Shown: one piece after another, positions 41,135 through 51,409 of the stretch | Layout: every line of letters begins with the position of its first letter | Position numbering within the stretch: position 1 is the first letter of the stretch | Assembly (NCBI GenBank): GCA_000818945.1 | Contig: KN805370.1 | Location: 965,715 to 1,029,714 of the forward strand | Source: Schizochytrium sp. CCTCC M209059 | Lineage: Eukaryota; Sar; Bigyra; Thraustochytrida; Thraustochytriidae | Length of the DNA stretch: 64,000 bases | Reading direction: 5' to 3' | Notes under the pieces: model-generated | What the model was told of the DNA's origin: nothing | Databases searched by the model: none | What the model saw: only the letters and a program-made list of their open reading frames with translations | Made by a program: the position numbers and the translations under genes

Positions 41135-44100
41135 TCACTCCTGCTTCGGACGAGGAAAATCAGACATTTCACCACATGAACCAAGCATAAATCCATCTTC
41201 GTCCTCGACAAAGTGAAGCAACGGGTCATCAGCTTCTTCTGCTGGAAACGTTGTGTCTACTTCATGGACTGCACTCTCTTTGTAGAGTTGCGAGGCGTAC
41301 GTGTCGTTGTTGTTGTTATCGTCGCCTAGAGGGTCCGGACCCTCCTCGAGTGTGCCTGCCGCATTGTCTTGCTCACCTTGATTCATGTCGTCGTCGAAGA
41401 AGAGAATGTGGTCGTCAAGCTCTTGCTCGTCCGCAATATAGAGATCTTGGAATTCTGCAGGGGTGTTGATGGCAGTCCGAAGACCGCGCATCACGGGGAT
41501 TGCGGGCGACGTTGAAGAGGACTTGTTGCTATTGACAATGTCAAAAGCCCCGTATATTCCACCATGGTCGCTAGCACTTGTGCTATTGTTGTTGTTGTAG
41601 TTGTTGCTGTTGCTGTTATTGTTGCCACCGCCGCTGTTCGCGCCGTGATTGTTATTGGCGCTGCTTGCGTGGTTGCCGGAGATCTTGGATTTGGAGGCTT
41701 TGCTGTGGCTGCGACTATTGTTATTTCCAGTGCCTTTGCCGTGCTTGCTCGTTTTAGAGTGAGGCCCACTACTGCTGCTACGATCGAGTGTCTTGCTGCG
41801 GTCGCTTGCATTTGTGGGCGAAGGCGCAAAAGTTGGCATTGGCCCTGCACCCCGGACCTGGACCGTTGTGCTGCTTGCGTGCTCAATAAAGAGCTTCGCG
41901 ATAGACGAGAGCGCGGCGTCCTGATTGTACGTTGCAAACTGAAATTGCGGGGCCGTCCAAATGTGTGTGAGGGGCGCGGCGCTCGTGAAGATCTCGACAT
42001 TGGATAACCACAAAAGGCGCTGACGCTCCGCTTGCCGGCCTTCTGAATCTACTGGGCCAGGAGAAGCCTGTGAAGCAAGAGCAGGGTTTACGCCAGAATG
42101 CCGCTGCGCTCGCGGTGTGGGCAGGGCAGCTGGCTTGATGAAAGTGCGCCAGTGATCTCGACGGCAAATGTCCCAGGTGCTCGCGGCCACTGCCTTGAGG
42201 TCAAGGTCTTTATGATCCTTTTCGCTTGGAGCTGGTATGAGCTTGTACTGCTGCAGCAGACCTGCCCCGGAGAGCAGAAACAACGAACTCCCTTCGAAAC
42301 TCGCGCACGCACAAGGAGGAATAGGAAGTTCTGACTTCACTTCGTCGATGCCAGCAAGGGGTTCGCGAGAGCGAGACAACGAAGTCTGTTCCGGGTCTGC
42401 AGTTTCGGTCTCAATCGACGACGCTGTCGCAGGCTGTGGCTCGCCGCTCGACGCTTGCTCGTTGCCCATGAGCGAACTGAGGGAGCTTACATTCTGGCGG
42501 ATTCGAAGGAGAGCAGAAAGCTTCGGAGCAGGTTGAGGCCCCACAGCATTGGCCCCGGCCCCCATGGCTTCCGTGGAAGGGGCAAACACCGGCGAAATGG
42601 TGGTGGGGAACGATGTCGACGATTGCGTGGATGAAAGAGATGAAGATAGAAAGGTGCTTGCAGAGCTTCCGAGGGAACTGGAAAGAGGCGAAGGCAGAAG
42701 AGAGGGCGGTGAACCGCTCGTGAGCGAGCTGGAAAAGGAAGCGAAACGCTCGCGGATTCGCCAACCGTCGCGCGACTCGCTGCTCGAAGAACAGGTCCCC
42801 GCATGACGGTCGGCGCTACTGCTGCAAGCGGTCTTGGAGTGCGCGTGCATCTTTACAGCAAGAGCCGCGGCAGCGTGATTGACCGTGCGATGCGTAAGCG
42901 TCGAAGGTGATCCTCCAGAAGGACAAATGGCATACATGTGCGTTGTTCCGCGCGCCGAGGTAACGGCAAGCCAACGCAGGTTTTCGCTAAAGGAGACGTC
43001 CCGAATGACGGCATTCGTGATACCTCGCGACAGACGGTAGAGAAGACGGTGCGAAGGGGTGCTACCTACGCCCGCACGCTGTGGTAAAACCTTATGAAGA
43101 TTGATGACCTGGCCATCGAGCGAGCACACGACGAGTAGCGAACCGGTTGGGTCGAAGCAGAGCTTGCCGGCTGGCCGGCTATGGGACTTAAAGGCCGAAA
43201 TAATCGTGTTGGTCACGAGATCACGGACGATGACACCTGCTCGCGAATAACGCGCGACGGCGAGCTCCATACGCACCTGTCTTGCTTCGCGTTCGCGGGC
43301 CTCGATCTTTTTGTCCGCATCAGAGGACCCCCCATTTCGCCTTTCGTCAATCTTGCGCAGGCCGAGATCACCGAGGTAGTAAAGCCCGCTGGCGAGCTCC
43401 TTGGCCGCGCCTTTCACAGAGGACGACCAATTCGGTCCAGATTCTCCGCCGTTGGTGCCTGCGGGTGGCCAAGGACCGGCACTGGACTCTCCCAGAACCC
43501 CGCTTCGAGATGCTGGTGCTGCGGGTTTCGTCGCAGCTCCAGCTGAGTTTTGGGCTGCATACGTTCCAGACTTGCCAGGAGGAGCAACAGCGACATCTTT
43601 GTCCACGTGTGTATCGTCCGGGAACGCAGCGTCCATTGGCCCAATGTAAGCAATCCAGCGGTGACCAAGCGCCAGACTGGTTTCGACGCCAGGAGGGGGG
43701 GCGGTGACGTCGATAATCACGTGCTTTTCAAAGGTAGTAGTCTTAAATACGGCAATCTTCGCCTGCATCGCGACGGCGAAGAAGCGGTCGCTCGACTGCA
43801 TGGCGACGACGCGGTCCTGCATGGGGAGTTTGTGTACAATTTTCTGCTTTCGCACCGAGAAGATGCGCACAACGTCAGCGGCGGCACCAAGCTTGCGATC
43901 GCGATTCATCGTTGGGACAAGAGCGAGCAGGGGCTGGACGCTCTCAAACTTTGATGGGTGGCGTGGTTCTGCCAGACAATGGCAGAGACGGACGCCGCCA
44001 TGACGCAGCGAGGTAAGCTCGCGGGCGGGCTCGCCATCGCTGCCGAGACGCCATACCTGAAAGCCGCTCTCGTATCCGAGAACGGCGACTCGCATTCCGC

Positions 44101-44857
44101 CAAGACGCTCAAGAGTGACGGTGAGAACGCGCTCGCGGCTTTGCGCATCGGTTCGGGCAGCCTCGCCACCGGCCGCATATGTTTTTACAAAGTCGGGTAT
44201 GTACATGTTGACGTCGGCAGGTATGCTGGCTGACGAGAGGAATTGCTTGACAAAGCCGGTCGAGGAACCAACAATGGGATTCACCTCATGAGGTTGCGCC
44301 GCAGTTGCGGTGTCCTTGGGTCGGCGGCCCCCTTTGACCGGTTGATTCGAGAGCTGGTGCGACTTTCGAGGGTCGCTGGCGGCGTTGGCAGCGCTTCGTG
44401 CGCTTGCGCTTGCGCTGGCGCTCGTTGTGGTGCTTGTCGCCGTCTTTTCTCGCGCGCGCGCTTCCTCATTGTTGTTGTTCGCGCTGCAAGCTTTCCCCCT
44501 TTCCCAGCCACGTCGCTGTGCATCGTTTCCCACGTTGGCAGCGCGTGTGCCCGCGTCTTCCAGGCCCTCGTCCTCGCCGTGATCGTGATGGTGATCGAGT
44601 TCAACATCGCCGTCGTCGTCTCCGTCGTCTTCGTCGTCATTTTCCGTGTCGTCGATATCTGCGTCGGCGTCGGCCTGCGCGTCGTCGCTCTCGTCGTAGC
44701 CGAGGCCGAGGAGGTTTCCTCGTCCGTCTTCGTCACGGACGCCGCTTTCCTGCGCGCCGGCGCCGCTGCTCCCGCTCCCGCTCCCGCCGCCGAGCTCCTC
44801 GAGCGGCACCTCCGCGAAGGGGTCGCCGTCCTCGCCGTCCGCGGCGCCGCGCGCCAT
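41135..44857 (-). CDS. BCAS3: BCAS3/ATG18-like WD40 repeat protein
   Basis: 1240 residues from the ATG at 44857, chosen because it begins an acidic low-complexity start while the extension to 44965 is repeat-derived. Residues about 220-640 form a beta propeller: VLGYESGFQVW, then FKSHSRPAGKLCFDPTGSLLVVCSLDGQVINLHKV, and RGITNAVIRDVSFSENLRWLAVTSARGTTHMYAI. These blocks are characteristic of BCAS3 and plant ATG18f/g/h proteins. A Ser-rich insert and a BCAS3-type C-terminal strand region (about 42000-42330) follow. The end has Asn/Ser low complexity (about 41560-41780) and acidic stretches. In animals BCAS3 works with PHAF1 at autophagosome formation sites and on the cytoskeleton; the same role here is inferred. 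Confidence 0.87.
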   Translation of the reverse strand: MARGAADGEDGDPFAEVPLEELGGGSGSGSSGAGAQESGVRDEDGRGNLLGLGYDESDDAQADADADIDDTENDDEDDGDDDGDVELDHHHDHGEDEGLEDAGTRAANVGNDAQRRGWERGKACSANNNNEEARAREKTATSTTTSASASASARSAANAASDPRKSHQLSNQPVKGGRRPKDTATAAQPHEVNPIVGSSTGFVKQFLSSASIPADVNMYIPDFVKTYAAGGEAARTDAQSRERVLTVTLERLGGMRVAVLGYESGFQVWRLGSDGEPARELTSLRHGGVRLCHCLAEPRHPSKFESVQPLLALVPTMNRDRKLGAAADVVRIFSVRKQKIVHKLPMQDRVVAMQSSDRFFAVAMQAKIAVFKTTTFEKHVIIDVTAPPPGVETSLALGHRWIAYIGPMDAAFPDDTHVDKDVAVAPPGKSGTYAAQNSAGAATKPAAPASRSGVLGESSAGPWPPAGTNGGESGPNWSSSVKGAAKELASGLYYLGDLGLRKIDERRNGGSSDADKKIEAREREARQVRMELAVARYSRAGVIVRDLVTNTIISAFKSHSRPAGKLCFDPTGSLLVVCSLDGQVINLHKVLPQRAGVGSTPSHRLLYRLSRGITNAVIRDVSFSENLRWLAVTSARGTTHMYAICPSGGSPSTLTHRTVNHAAAALAVKMHAHSKTACSSSADRHAGTCSSSSESRDGWRIRERFASFSSSLTSGSPPSLLPSPLSSSLGSSASTFLSSSLSSTQSSTSFPTTISPVFAPSTEAMGAGANAVGPQPAPKLSALLRIRQNVSSLSSLMGNEQASSGEPQPATASSIETETADPEQTSLSRSREPLAGIDEVKSELPIPPCACASFEGSSLFLLSGAGLLQQYKLIPAPSEKDHKDLDLKAVAASTWDICRRDHWRTFIKPAALPTPRAQRHSGVNPALASQASPGPVDSEGRQAERQRLLWLSNVEIFTSAAPLTHIWTAPQFQFATYNQDAALSSIAKLFIEHASSTTVQVRGAGPMPTFAPSPTNASDRSKTLDRSSSSGPHSKTSKHGKGTGNNNSRSHSKASKSKISGNHASSANNNHGANSGGGNNNSNSNNYNNNNSTSASDHGGIYGAFDIVNSNKSSSTSPAIPVMRGLRTAINTPAEFQDLYIADEQELDDHILFFDDDMNQGEQDNAAGTLEEGPDPLGDDNNNNDTYASQLYKESAVHEVDTTFPAEEADDPLLHFVEDEDGFMLGSCGEMSDFPRPKQE

Positions 44858-45715
44858 CGTCTTCGCCTCGCCTCGCCTCGTCGCCTCGCGCCGCGCGGTT
44901 CCGGCGCTGTCTGTCTCTCTGACTGTCTGTCTGAGAGAGAGCGAGATTTGAATTTGCATTTGCATTTGAATTGCCTGCCTGCTCCGCTCTGCGCTGCCAC
45001 TGCTCTTCCCGCCCAGCCCACTTGGACACTCGCCGCGGTGAATGCATCAAACTCCAGCGAAAGTGAAGAATTAAAGAATAGTGATCTTCCCCCCCCCTCC
45101 CCTCTCTCTCTCTCTGCTCCCGATTTGAACCTTCTTTCGAGTTCTTTCGTTGTGAAAGAAAAGAAGAAAGAAAGAAAGAAAGAAGTGGCCTTTTGGCGGC
45201 CCGGCCCCCGGGGAACGGGGGCAAAGGCAGCCCGAAAAGGGGCCAGGAAAAGTCCTGGGTCGTGACGAGAGGCACTGGGGCACGCGACCCCGCACAACCT
45301 CGACCACGCGCACTGCAAGCTGCGCTGCAGGCAGCAGTGGCAGCAGGCACGGCGAGATCCGGCACGCTGCAGGTGCAATCCGTGCCGGTGTCGCGCCGCG
45401 TCGCGCCACGGCGGGCGGGCGGCGAGCGAGCTGCACGGTCGCGTGGAAAAAGGTCGGGACGGGATTCTCTGTGGTCGCCACTGTTGCAGTCGCGCAGAGC
45501 CTGGCCGCAGAAGGCGTGTAGATTTGGAGCGAGTTTTCAAGAGACTCGGAGGAGAGAGAGGAGGATGAAGGCGGTCCAGAGGGGGGGGGGTCGATGATCG
45601 ATCGAGTGACAGAGAAAAGAGCGATCCAATGAAGAGAGAAAAAGTGGCTGTTGATTGTGCTTGTGCAAGTACGTATACAGTAGTAGATTCACGAAAGTTT
45701 ACAGCTAGGTAGTAA
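44858..45715. other. Intergenic region between two minus-strand genes
   Basis: No gene supported, although frames are open in both directions. It contains CT-rich and GAAA-rich tracts (about 45090-45185) and a short G run near 45582-45591. It is the likely promoter of the BCAS3-like gene. Confidence 0.5.
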
Positions 45716-47086
45716 TCAGGATGGCGAAACCTGGGTCTCGTGCAAAAGAGCGCCACGAAAATCAATGTACTGGATAAGCAGTGCAGAAGTGTTGGCTGAA
45801 AAGGAAACAAAACCACCCTCCGTGGCCGCATGAAATGTGAAGCCAGTGTCCCGAACCACAGTATCGGGGCGCACCTGCGAACCTGCCCCGGAAAGGACAA
45901 AAACAGACGAGGCCGTGTCGGGCGCGTGCTCTTCGAGGCCATGATCGTGTCCATTAAAGTAGACAGCTACCTTGTGCTTGTCAAGAACGGGACGCAACTT
46001 CTCACGAAGGGTGGTATGATCCTCAAAGTAGTGCTCGCTAGACGTGTATACCGGATGGTGGGCGACAACGATTTTCCATGTGGCCGCGGACTTTGTAAAA
46101 GTCTCGTCCACAAAGGCGATTTGTGACGCGAGATAGGCGTCGGCGCTGGTCCCATTCTCTTGCCAGAACCTTCTAACGTTTGCTTCGTTGTTGTACGCGG
46201 AGAGCGTGGGTGTAGTGTCAAGAAAGACAGCTTCGATGGAAACACGACCCGCTTGGAAGAGCTCTGCGTAGTATCGATCAGGCATATGCCATTTTTCAAG
46301 AGAGTTGTGCATGTCGAGCTCAGCCTCCGCGGTACCATAGTGGTCGTGGTTCCCAAGGACGCTGTACCAGATGAGGTTCTCGAGGCCGTCAACGTTGTAA
46401 ACGTTTTCCCAAGATGTTTGCACTTGTTCGTGCGTGGCGCTCGGGATGCCCAGGGGATAGAAATTGTCGCCCGTATTGAGAATGCCAAGAGGACGCGTGG
46501 CGGCTGCGGCGATGCCCATTTCCACGGCGACATCGCGCTGGCAACACATGCCGTCCCGACCCCAGTCTCCGATGACAAGAAAGTTGATGGTGTCCCCGTC
46601 GAGACGTCGCGCGAAGCGTTGCGTGCTTGAACTATGTTCCAAACAGAGAGACGTCTGCACGTAGCGAGGCTTGTCGTAATCCTTGACTAGCTTTTGGTCG
46701 CACATGGTCTCGAAGGCCCATTGTGTCACAGCCGGCGAGTCCTCCACGGACGCCGGGCTGTGTTGAACAATGATGCCGCCAAGGACGGCGCCCAGGGTCA
46801 AAAAGAGAAGGAATGGGCCGCAGTATCGACCCGCGAGCATGCAGCACGAGTGGCGTGCGCGAACACGATTGTGGTGGTGGGGATGGGGGTGATGTTGCTC
46901 GAGCGAGCCGCGCATCTCCACGTTAACGGGTGGGGCCGCCATGCTTGTGCTCTCAAGGGCATCCTCTTCGTCATAGTATCTGTGTCCGTTGTGCGTCGCA
47001 GCGGCCCCGCCGGGGGCACGCGCTGCGCCGCCCGTGGCGCCGCCGGCGCCGCCCTCCGCGCCTGACGCGCTGCTGTCATAGAGCAT
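45716..47086 (-). CDS. Purple acid phosphatase (ACP5-type), type II membrane protein
   Basis: 456 residues. The N-terminal 80 residues are Gly/Ala/His rich and cytosolic, followed by one membrane helix (about 88-107). The metallophosphoesterase domain shows all five metal-ligand blocks of purple acid phosphatases: GDWG (173-176), GDNFY (206-210), GNHDHY (245-250), VAHHPVY (341-347) and GHDH (379-382). This binuclear Fe-metal site hydrolyses phosphate monoesters at acidic pH. The size and spacing fit the small tartrate-resistant (mammalian ACP5) group more than large plant enzymes. The membrane anchor replaces the usual cleaved signal peptide, so it may be a surface or endolysosomal phosphatase used in phosphate scavenging (inference). 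Confidence 0.94.
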   Translation of the reverse strand: MLYDSSASGAEGGAGGATGGAARAPGGAAATHNGHRYYDEEDALESTSMAAPPVNVEMRGSLEQHHPHPHHHNRVRARHSCCMLAGRYCGPFLLFLTLGAVLGGIIVQHSPASVEDSPAVTQWAFETMCDQKLVKDYDKPRYVQTSLCLEHSSSTQRFARRLDGDTINFLVIGDWGRDGMCCQRDVAVEMGIAAAATRPLGILNTGDNFYPLGIPSATHEQVQTSWENVYNVDGLENLIWYSVLGNHDHYGTAEAELDMHNSLEKWHMPDRYYAELFQAGRVSIEAVFLDTTPTLSAYNNEANVRRFWQENGTSADAYLASQIAFVDETFTKSAATWKIVVAHHPVYTSSEHYFEDHTTLREKLRPVLDKHKVAVYFNGHDHGLEEHAPDTASSVFVLSGAGSQVRPDTVVRDTGFTFHAATEGGFVSFSANTSALLIQYIDFRGALLHETQVSPS

Positions 47087-47246
47087 GGCGCCGTCCGTGC
47101 CCTGCCTGCTCGTGCAGTGCGTGCTTGCTTGCTCGCAGGCCTTACTTAAGCTAGGGTCCGTGGCGCCAGCAGCGGAGCCCGTGACGCCCGGGCCGCGCGG
47201 TCGGCCAGGCAGCCAGCGCCGGTCGGGTCGAGCGTTCGCTCGGCGC

Positions 47247-47281
<35 letters not shown>

Positions 47282-47849
47282 TCGCTGTTGCCAGTGGCCG
47301 CAGTGGTGAGATTCGATTTGCCGCTGTCTCTCTTATTCTCTCTCCCTCTCTCTCTACGTACGTATACACATACGGCGCTCTCGCTCTGGGAGGCCGGGTC
47401 GATCAATCGATCGATCGATCATTCGATCATTCGATCGATCGATCTTCGCAAGACTGCTGTCTCCTCCTCTCCTCTCCTTTCCCCTCCTCTGCCGCCAGAA
47501 GGACTCCGGAGGTGCGGCAGTCGGAGGGAGAGAGGAATGAATAATCAAGGCCGGCTCGCAGCAGGTTGGATGCAGCAGCTGCAGCCAGATGCTGCGTGCG
47601 TGAGGCCCAGGCCCGCGGCCTGAGGCAAACCTGGAACCGTACGAGCGAGCGAGGCCACGCCAGAAAAGCCAAGCCTCGAGGCGGCAGCGGGCTCGGAGGA
47701 CCTGTCGGTCCCGCGTGAGAGCAAACTCTTTGCGGATCGCAGACGCAGCAGCGGCACCGATCGCGGCGAGCGAGCTAGAAGTGCAGGGCAGAGAGGCGGA
47801 AAGCTCTGTGGTTGATCGGTTGATCGATTGGTTGGATCGTCTTGCGAAG
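47087..47849. other. Head-to-head promoter region with GCA and GATC repeats
   Basis: No gene. A GCA triplet run lies at about 47249-47282, a CT tract near 47330-47355, and a GATC-type tandem at about 47399-47444. Both the acid phosphatase and deneddylase genes start from this region. Confidence 0.6.
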
Positions 47850-48771
47850 ATGGCGAGCGACGCAGACGCCGAGACGACGACGACGACGACGACGGCTTCG
47901 TCCTCGACAGATGGGACGCCCGAGGTAAGTATTTGTGAATGAAAGGGCCATGGTCGGATGGTTGGTTGGTTCTGGTTGGTTGACGAAGAGGAGCGAAAAG
48001 GAAAGCAAAGCGCAGCACGCTGACGATGAATGAGCAAGGACGTTCCAACCCGGACAAAACTCAACACAACTTGTCTACCTAAATCAGGTGCTCGTGACAC
48101 TCGGAGATGCTATGCTCTACAGCAAGGACCTGAAGCTGCTTGAGAGCTCGGGCTGGCTTAATGATCACTGCGTTCTCTTTTGGCAACAATATCTTGAATT
48201 GGAAAAGTTCCCTCACGCAATAGAAAAAGGCGCAGTCATGCTGCAACCCGCTGCAGCATTCTCCATGCAGTTCCTGGACAAGGAAGACCTGCTCGTAGAC
48301 ACGCCGGACAACGTCTTTGGCAAGTTGGCCAAAGCCTCGCTCGTTCTCGTGCCTGTCGTCCATGATGCTGATGCCGAGAATGGAGGAGGCTCGCACTGGA
48401 CACTCGTTGTGGCGCACCGCGGGGAGGGCTACTTTCACTTTGATTCCTCGCTTTGTTCGGCCGGCGGAATGATTCTGGAGGCGGCAAAAGCAACTTGCGC
48501 AAAGCTGGCCTCTCTATTTTCTGACGCAAGCATCGACCCCGAGGAGATCAAAACAGTTCCATGCCCTCAGCAGGATAACGGGCACGATTGTGGCGTTTTC
48601 GTTTGTGGTTTCGCGGAGGCCGTTCTCGATGCCTTCATGGCCTCGAATAATAGTTCTTCTAGAGACGATGACTTCTCTGTGCAAAAGGTCGTTCCGCATC
48701 TCCCATCAGACATGGACGTCAAACGCGAAGAGATGCAGAGCGTCGCGGAGAATCACCGTCAGAGCGCTTAG
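47850..48771 (+). CDS. SENP8: NEDD8-specific protease, SENP8/DEN1-type (C48 family)
   Basis: The model is exons 47850-47924 and 48088-48771, giving 252 residues. The enzyme removes NEDD8 from cullins and other proteins and matures the NEDD8 precursor. After a Thr-rich start (25 residues, ACG repeat), the Ulp1-like fold runs the full length: YSKDLKLLESSGWLNDHCVLFW, then His128 in GGSHWTLVV, Asp144 in FHFDSSL, Gln187 and Cys193 in QQDNGHDCGVFVCGF. The Cys-His-Asp triad with oxyanion Gln is complete. The size matches animal SENP8 (about 212 aa) better than the larger SUMO proteases. The splice donor GTAAGT (47925) and acceptor AATCAG (48087) are phase 0. Confidence 0.9.
47925..48087 (+). other. 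Intron in SENP8-type gene
   Basis: 163 bases, donor GTAAGTATTT, acceptor CTAAATCAG. Without splicing, the frame from the ATG stops 16 bases after the donor. Confidence 0.85.
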
Positions 48772-49332
48772 AGCTGGACTTTAAATTGAGACTATGTTAC
48801 AGTTCGTGCGAACGGTATACACAAGCCTACGCCTGCAGCGGAGAAAGCTCTCTACAAGACGGGGGGGGGGGGGGNNNNNNNNNNNNNNNNNNNNNNNNNN
48901 NNNNNNNNNNNNNNNNNNNNNNNNNNNNNNNNNNNNNNNNNNNNNNNNNNNNNNNNNNNNNNNNNNNNNNNNNNNNNNNNNNNNNNNNNNNNNNNNNNNN
49001 NNNNNNNNNNNNNNNNNNNNNNNNNNNNNNNNNNNNNNNNNNNNAGGGGGGGGGGGGGGGGGGGAAGTGAAACCAAAAAAATATATAAATTGCATTTTTA
49101 GGCCAACAATCTTGCATTTGCCTCGATAAGAATGGCTGTCGGTTTGGCCGTAGTATACGTTGAACATTGGCTGGGATATCAGCTTGAAACCCCTTCTCAT
49201 GACCTCGCCCCTCTGTCCATGAATGTTTCTTTTATTTTTGCGGATTTTTTGCCTCTTTTGCCTGTTTATACACAAGATGGGCCCAGTAGTAATACGTAGG
49301 TGGGTCAAGGTGAGGCAGAGAATCATTCACGG
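48772..49332. other. Intergenic region with assembly gap between poly-G tracts
   Basis: N runs from 48875 to 49044, flanked by 14 G on the left and 19 G on the right. No gene is seen on either side. It should contain the 3' end of the deneddylase gene and the promoter of the deacetylase gene. Confidence 0.8.
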
Positions 49333-50811
49333 ATGCTGCGCTTTGTGAACGCGCGCGTGCTGCGCGACGGCGCGCTCGAAAATGAGGACCTCTGGGTGGA
49401 CACGCGGACAGGCCGCGTCGTAGACCCAATGCGGCGGTTCTATGAGGCGAGCTCGTCGCGTGAGCTCGAGGTTGAAACCCGCGTGGACTGCTGTGGCTGC
49501 ATCGTGGCCCCGGGGTTCATCGACGCCCAGTTCAACGGTGGCTTTGGTATCGACTTTTCGAGCGTGGAGCAAATGCGCGAGAGGGAGAATGTGCGCAAAT
49601 GTTGTCGTGAGCTTGTGCGCACCGGCGTGACTGCCTTTTGCCCAACGCTTATCTCGTGCAAGCCACACGAGTACCGCGAGATCCTCGCAAACCTCGACGC
49701 CTTTATGAACGATCCCGAGGAGCAGAACCATGGAGCGCGCATCGTTGGTCTACACCTTGAAGGGCCCTTTTTCAACCGCGAAAAGATCGGGGCTCATCCG
49801 CTTGAAAACATTGTTTCCCCAAAGGATTCACGTGGCATCGAGGACACATACCAGAATGAGCTCTCACACGTCAAACTCGTGACTCTGGCTCCGGAGCAAC
49901 CAGGCGCGTTGGACATAATTCGCGAGCTTCGTAAACGAGGCATTGTCGTTTCGATTGGCCATTCTGCTGCGACGCTGGACCAAGCCGACGCAGGGGTGGG
50001 CGCCGGAGCGAGCATGATCACGCACATGTTCAATGCGATGGGTGCTTTTCATCACCGCGACCCAGGCATCATTGGTCTCTTGGGCCGACATCAACTACAC
50101 GATCGCGTGAGCTTTGGTGTCATTTGCGACGGCCTTCACGTGAATCCGGCGTCGGTGGCCATTGCGTACCAAAGTCACCCCAAAGGTGCCGTGCTCGTTA
50201 CGGACGCCATGGCTGGCATGGGCCTGCCCTGCGGCCCCCATGCCCTCGGTAGTCAAGAGGTCGAAATTTCATGGGCGCAACAACCGCGAGCGGGCCCTGC
50301 GACGGCTACGATCAAAGAGGCGGAGAGCCTCGCTGCTGACGCAAATGGCAGCAACGGCAAGGAGACGGAGAAGGAGAAGGGAAATGACAATCTCGAAAAA
50401 CAACAAGAAAAAGAAGAAGAACAAGAAGGGAATCACTCTGAACCGCCGTCGCGATCATCATCATCATTATCACAACAGCGACAGCGACTACCGTCACTGT
50501 CACGGTCAGTGTCCGAGCGAAGACGCTCAAAAAAAGCCGTTCTACGTGGAACGCAGACGCTCGCGGGCAGCGTTGTGAGCATGGAGGAATGCGTGCAGAA
50601 CTTTCGCATTTTCACCGGCTGCTCCATCGCCGAGGCTCTTGAGGCGGCCTCCGTGCATCCCGCCCGGGTCCTCGAGCTGCCTGCTGGCCAGGGCAACCTC
50701 CGCTTCGGCTCAGAGGCTGACTTTGTCATCCTGCACCCAGAGACGCTCCGGGTCCAGGCCACCTACCGCGCCGGCGTATGCCTCTACAGCAGCCATGCCC
50801 GCGACAGCTAG
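49333..50811 (+). CDS. AMDHD2: N-acetylglucosamine-6-phosphate deacetylase
   Basis: 492 residues from the ATG at 49333. The enzyme deacetylates GlcNAc-6-phosphate to glucosamine-6-phosphate in amino-sugar recycling. Family blocks are in order: APGFIDAQFNGGFGIDFS (59-76), HLEGPFFN with the metal-binding Glu, SIGHSAATLDQA, HMFNAMGAFHHRDPGIIGL, and VTDAMAGMG with the catalytic Asp. The last block, GTQTLAGSVVSMEECVQNF, and HPARVLEL, GSEADFVIL finish the amidohydrolase barrel and small beta domain. Between EVEISW and the GTQTLAGS block lies an insertion of roughly 90 residues rich in Lys/Glu/Gln/Ser (about 50285-50545) not found in animal AMDHD2. It keeps the frame and lacks clear splice sites, so I treat it as coding. 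Confidence 0.94.
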   Translation: MLRFVNARVLRDGALENEDLWVDTRTGRVVDPMRRFYEASSSRELEVETRVDCCGCIVAPGFIDAQFNGGFGIDFSSVEQMRERENVRKCCRELVRTGVTAFCPTLISCKPHEYREILANLDAFMNDPEEQNHGARIVGLHLEGPFFNREKIGAHPLENIVSPKDSRGIEDTYQNELSHVKLVTLAPEQPGALDIIRELRKRGIVVSIGHSAATLDQADAGVGAGASMITHMFNAMGAFHHRDPGIIGLLGRHQLHDRVSFGVICDGLHVNPASVAIAYQSHPKGAVLVTDAMAGMGLPCGPHALGSQEVEISWAQQPRAGPATATIKEAESLAADANGSNGKETEKEKGNDNLEKQQEKEEEQEGNHSEPPSRSSSSLSQQRQRLPSLSRSVSERRRSKKAVLRGTQTLAGSVVSMEECVQNFRIFTGCSIAEALEAASVHPARVLELPAGQGNLRFGSEADFVILHPETLRVQATYRAGVCLYSSHARDS

Positions 50812-51385
50812 CCTAGCGAGAGCGAGCGCAGCCCTGTTCATTCAGCTTAGCCAGGCAGAGGCAGAGGCTACTTGTTGCCTTGCCTTCTCTGCGACCCTAG
50901 CAGAGGAGGATCCTCTGCGACCCTGCACGGCGCGGGTCAGGTCGGTCAGTCAGCCACAGCCAGCTGGACGCTACAGGCAACGCCTGTGCCTCGCGCCGCG
51001 GACTTACATTTGACGGAGGACGCGACCGCCGCGACGCTGCTGCAGCTGTCGCTGTAGCTCGCCTCGATGTCGCTGTCGCTGTCGCGCCTGCCATGAAAAT
51101 GATGATGAACCATGAAAGAAAATGCGGCGAACGGGCTCGCAACAGCTTCCGCCGCGTCGCACCTTTGATAATCTAGCCAAGCACTAACCACAGCTCATAT
51201 CCACAGCTCCACCGTTTTCCCGCATACCGCCGACAGCGCGCAGCTGCGGGGCTGCGTCCGGGGCAGACCGACCCCTAGCAAGGGTTCGCCCGGTCTTGTT
51301 CCGTGTAGGCCCCCCATACTACGTACACCATACCAGATGGCGAACGCGCATGATTGCCAGCGGACCCCAAGACATCGCTTTTCCA

Positions 51386-51409
51386 CCCCCCCCCCCCCCC
51401 CCCCCCCCC
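51386..51409. repeat. Poly-C homopolymer, 24 bases
   Basis: An uninterrupted run of C. Together with the G-flanked gap at 48.9 kb it shows that long G/C homopolymers are tolerated in this genome. Confidence 0.9.

Noticed and set aside
44281..45954. Long minus-strand frame spanning the promoter of the BCAS3-like gene
   Set aside because: It overlaps the real gene in another frame and consists of Arg/Ser/Pro low complexity.
47087..48087. Frames around the head-to-head spacer of the phosphatase and deneddylase genes
   Set aside because: They are built from GCA, CT and GATC repeats and cross a well-supported intron.
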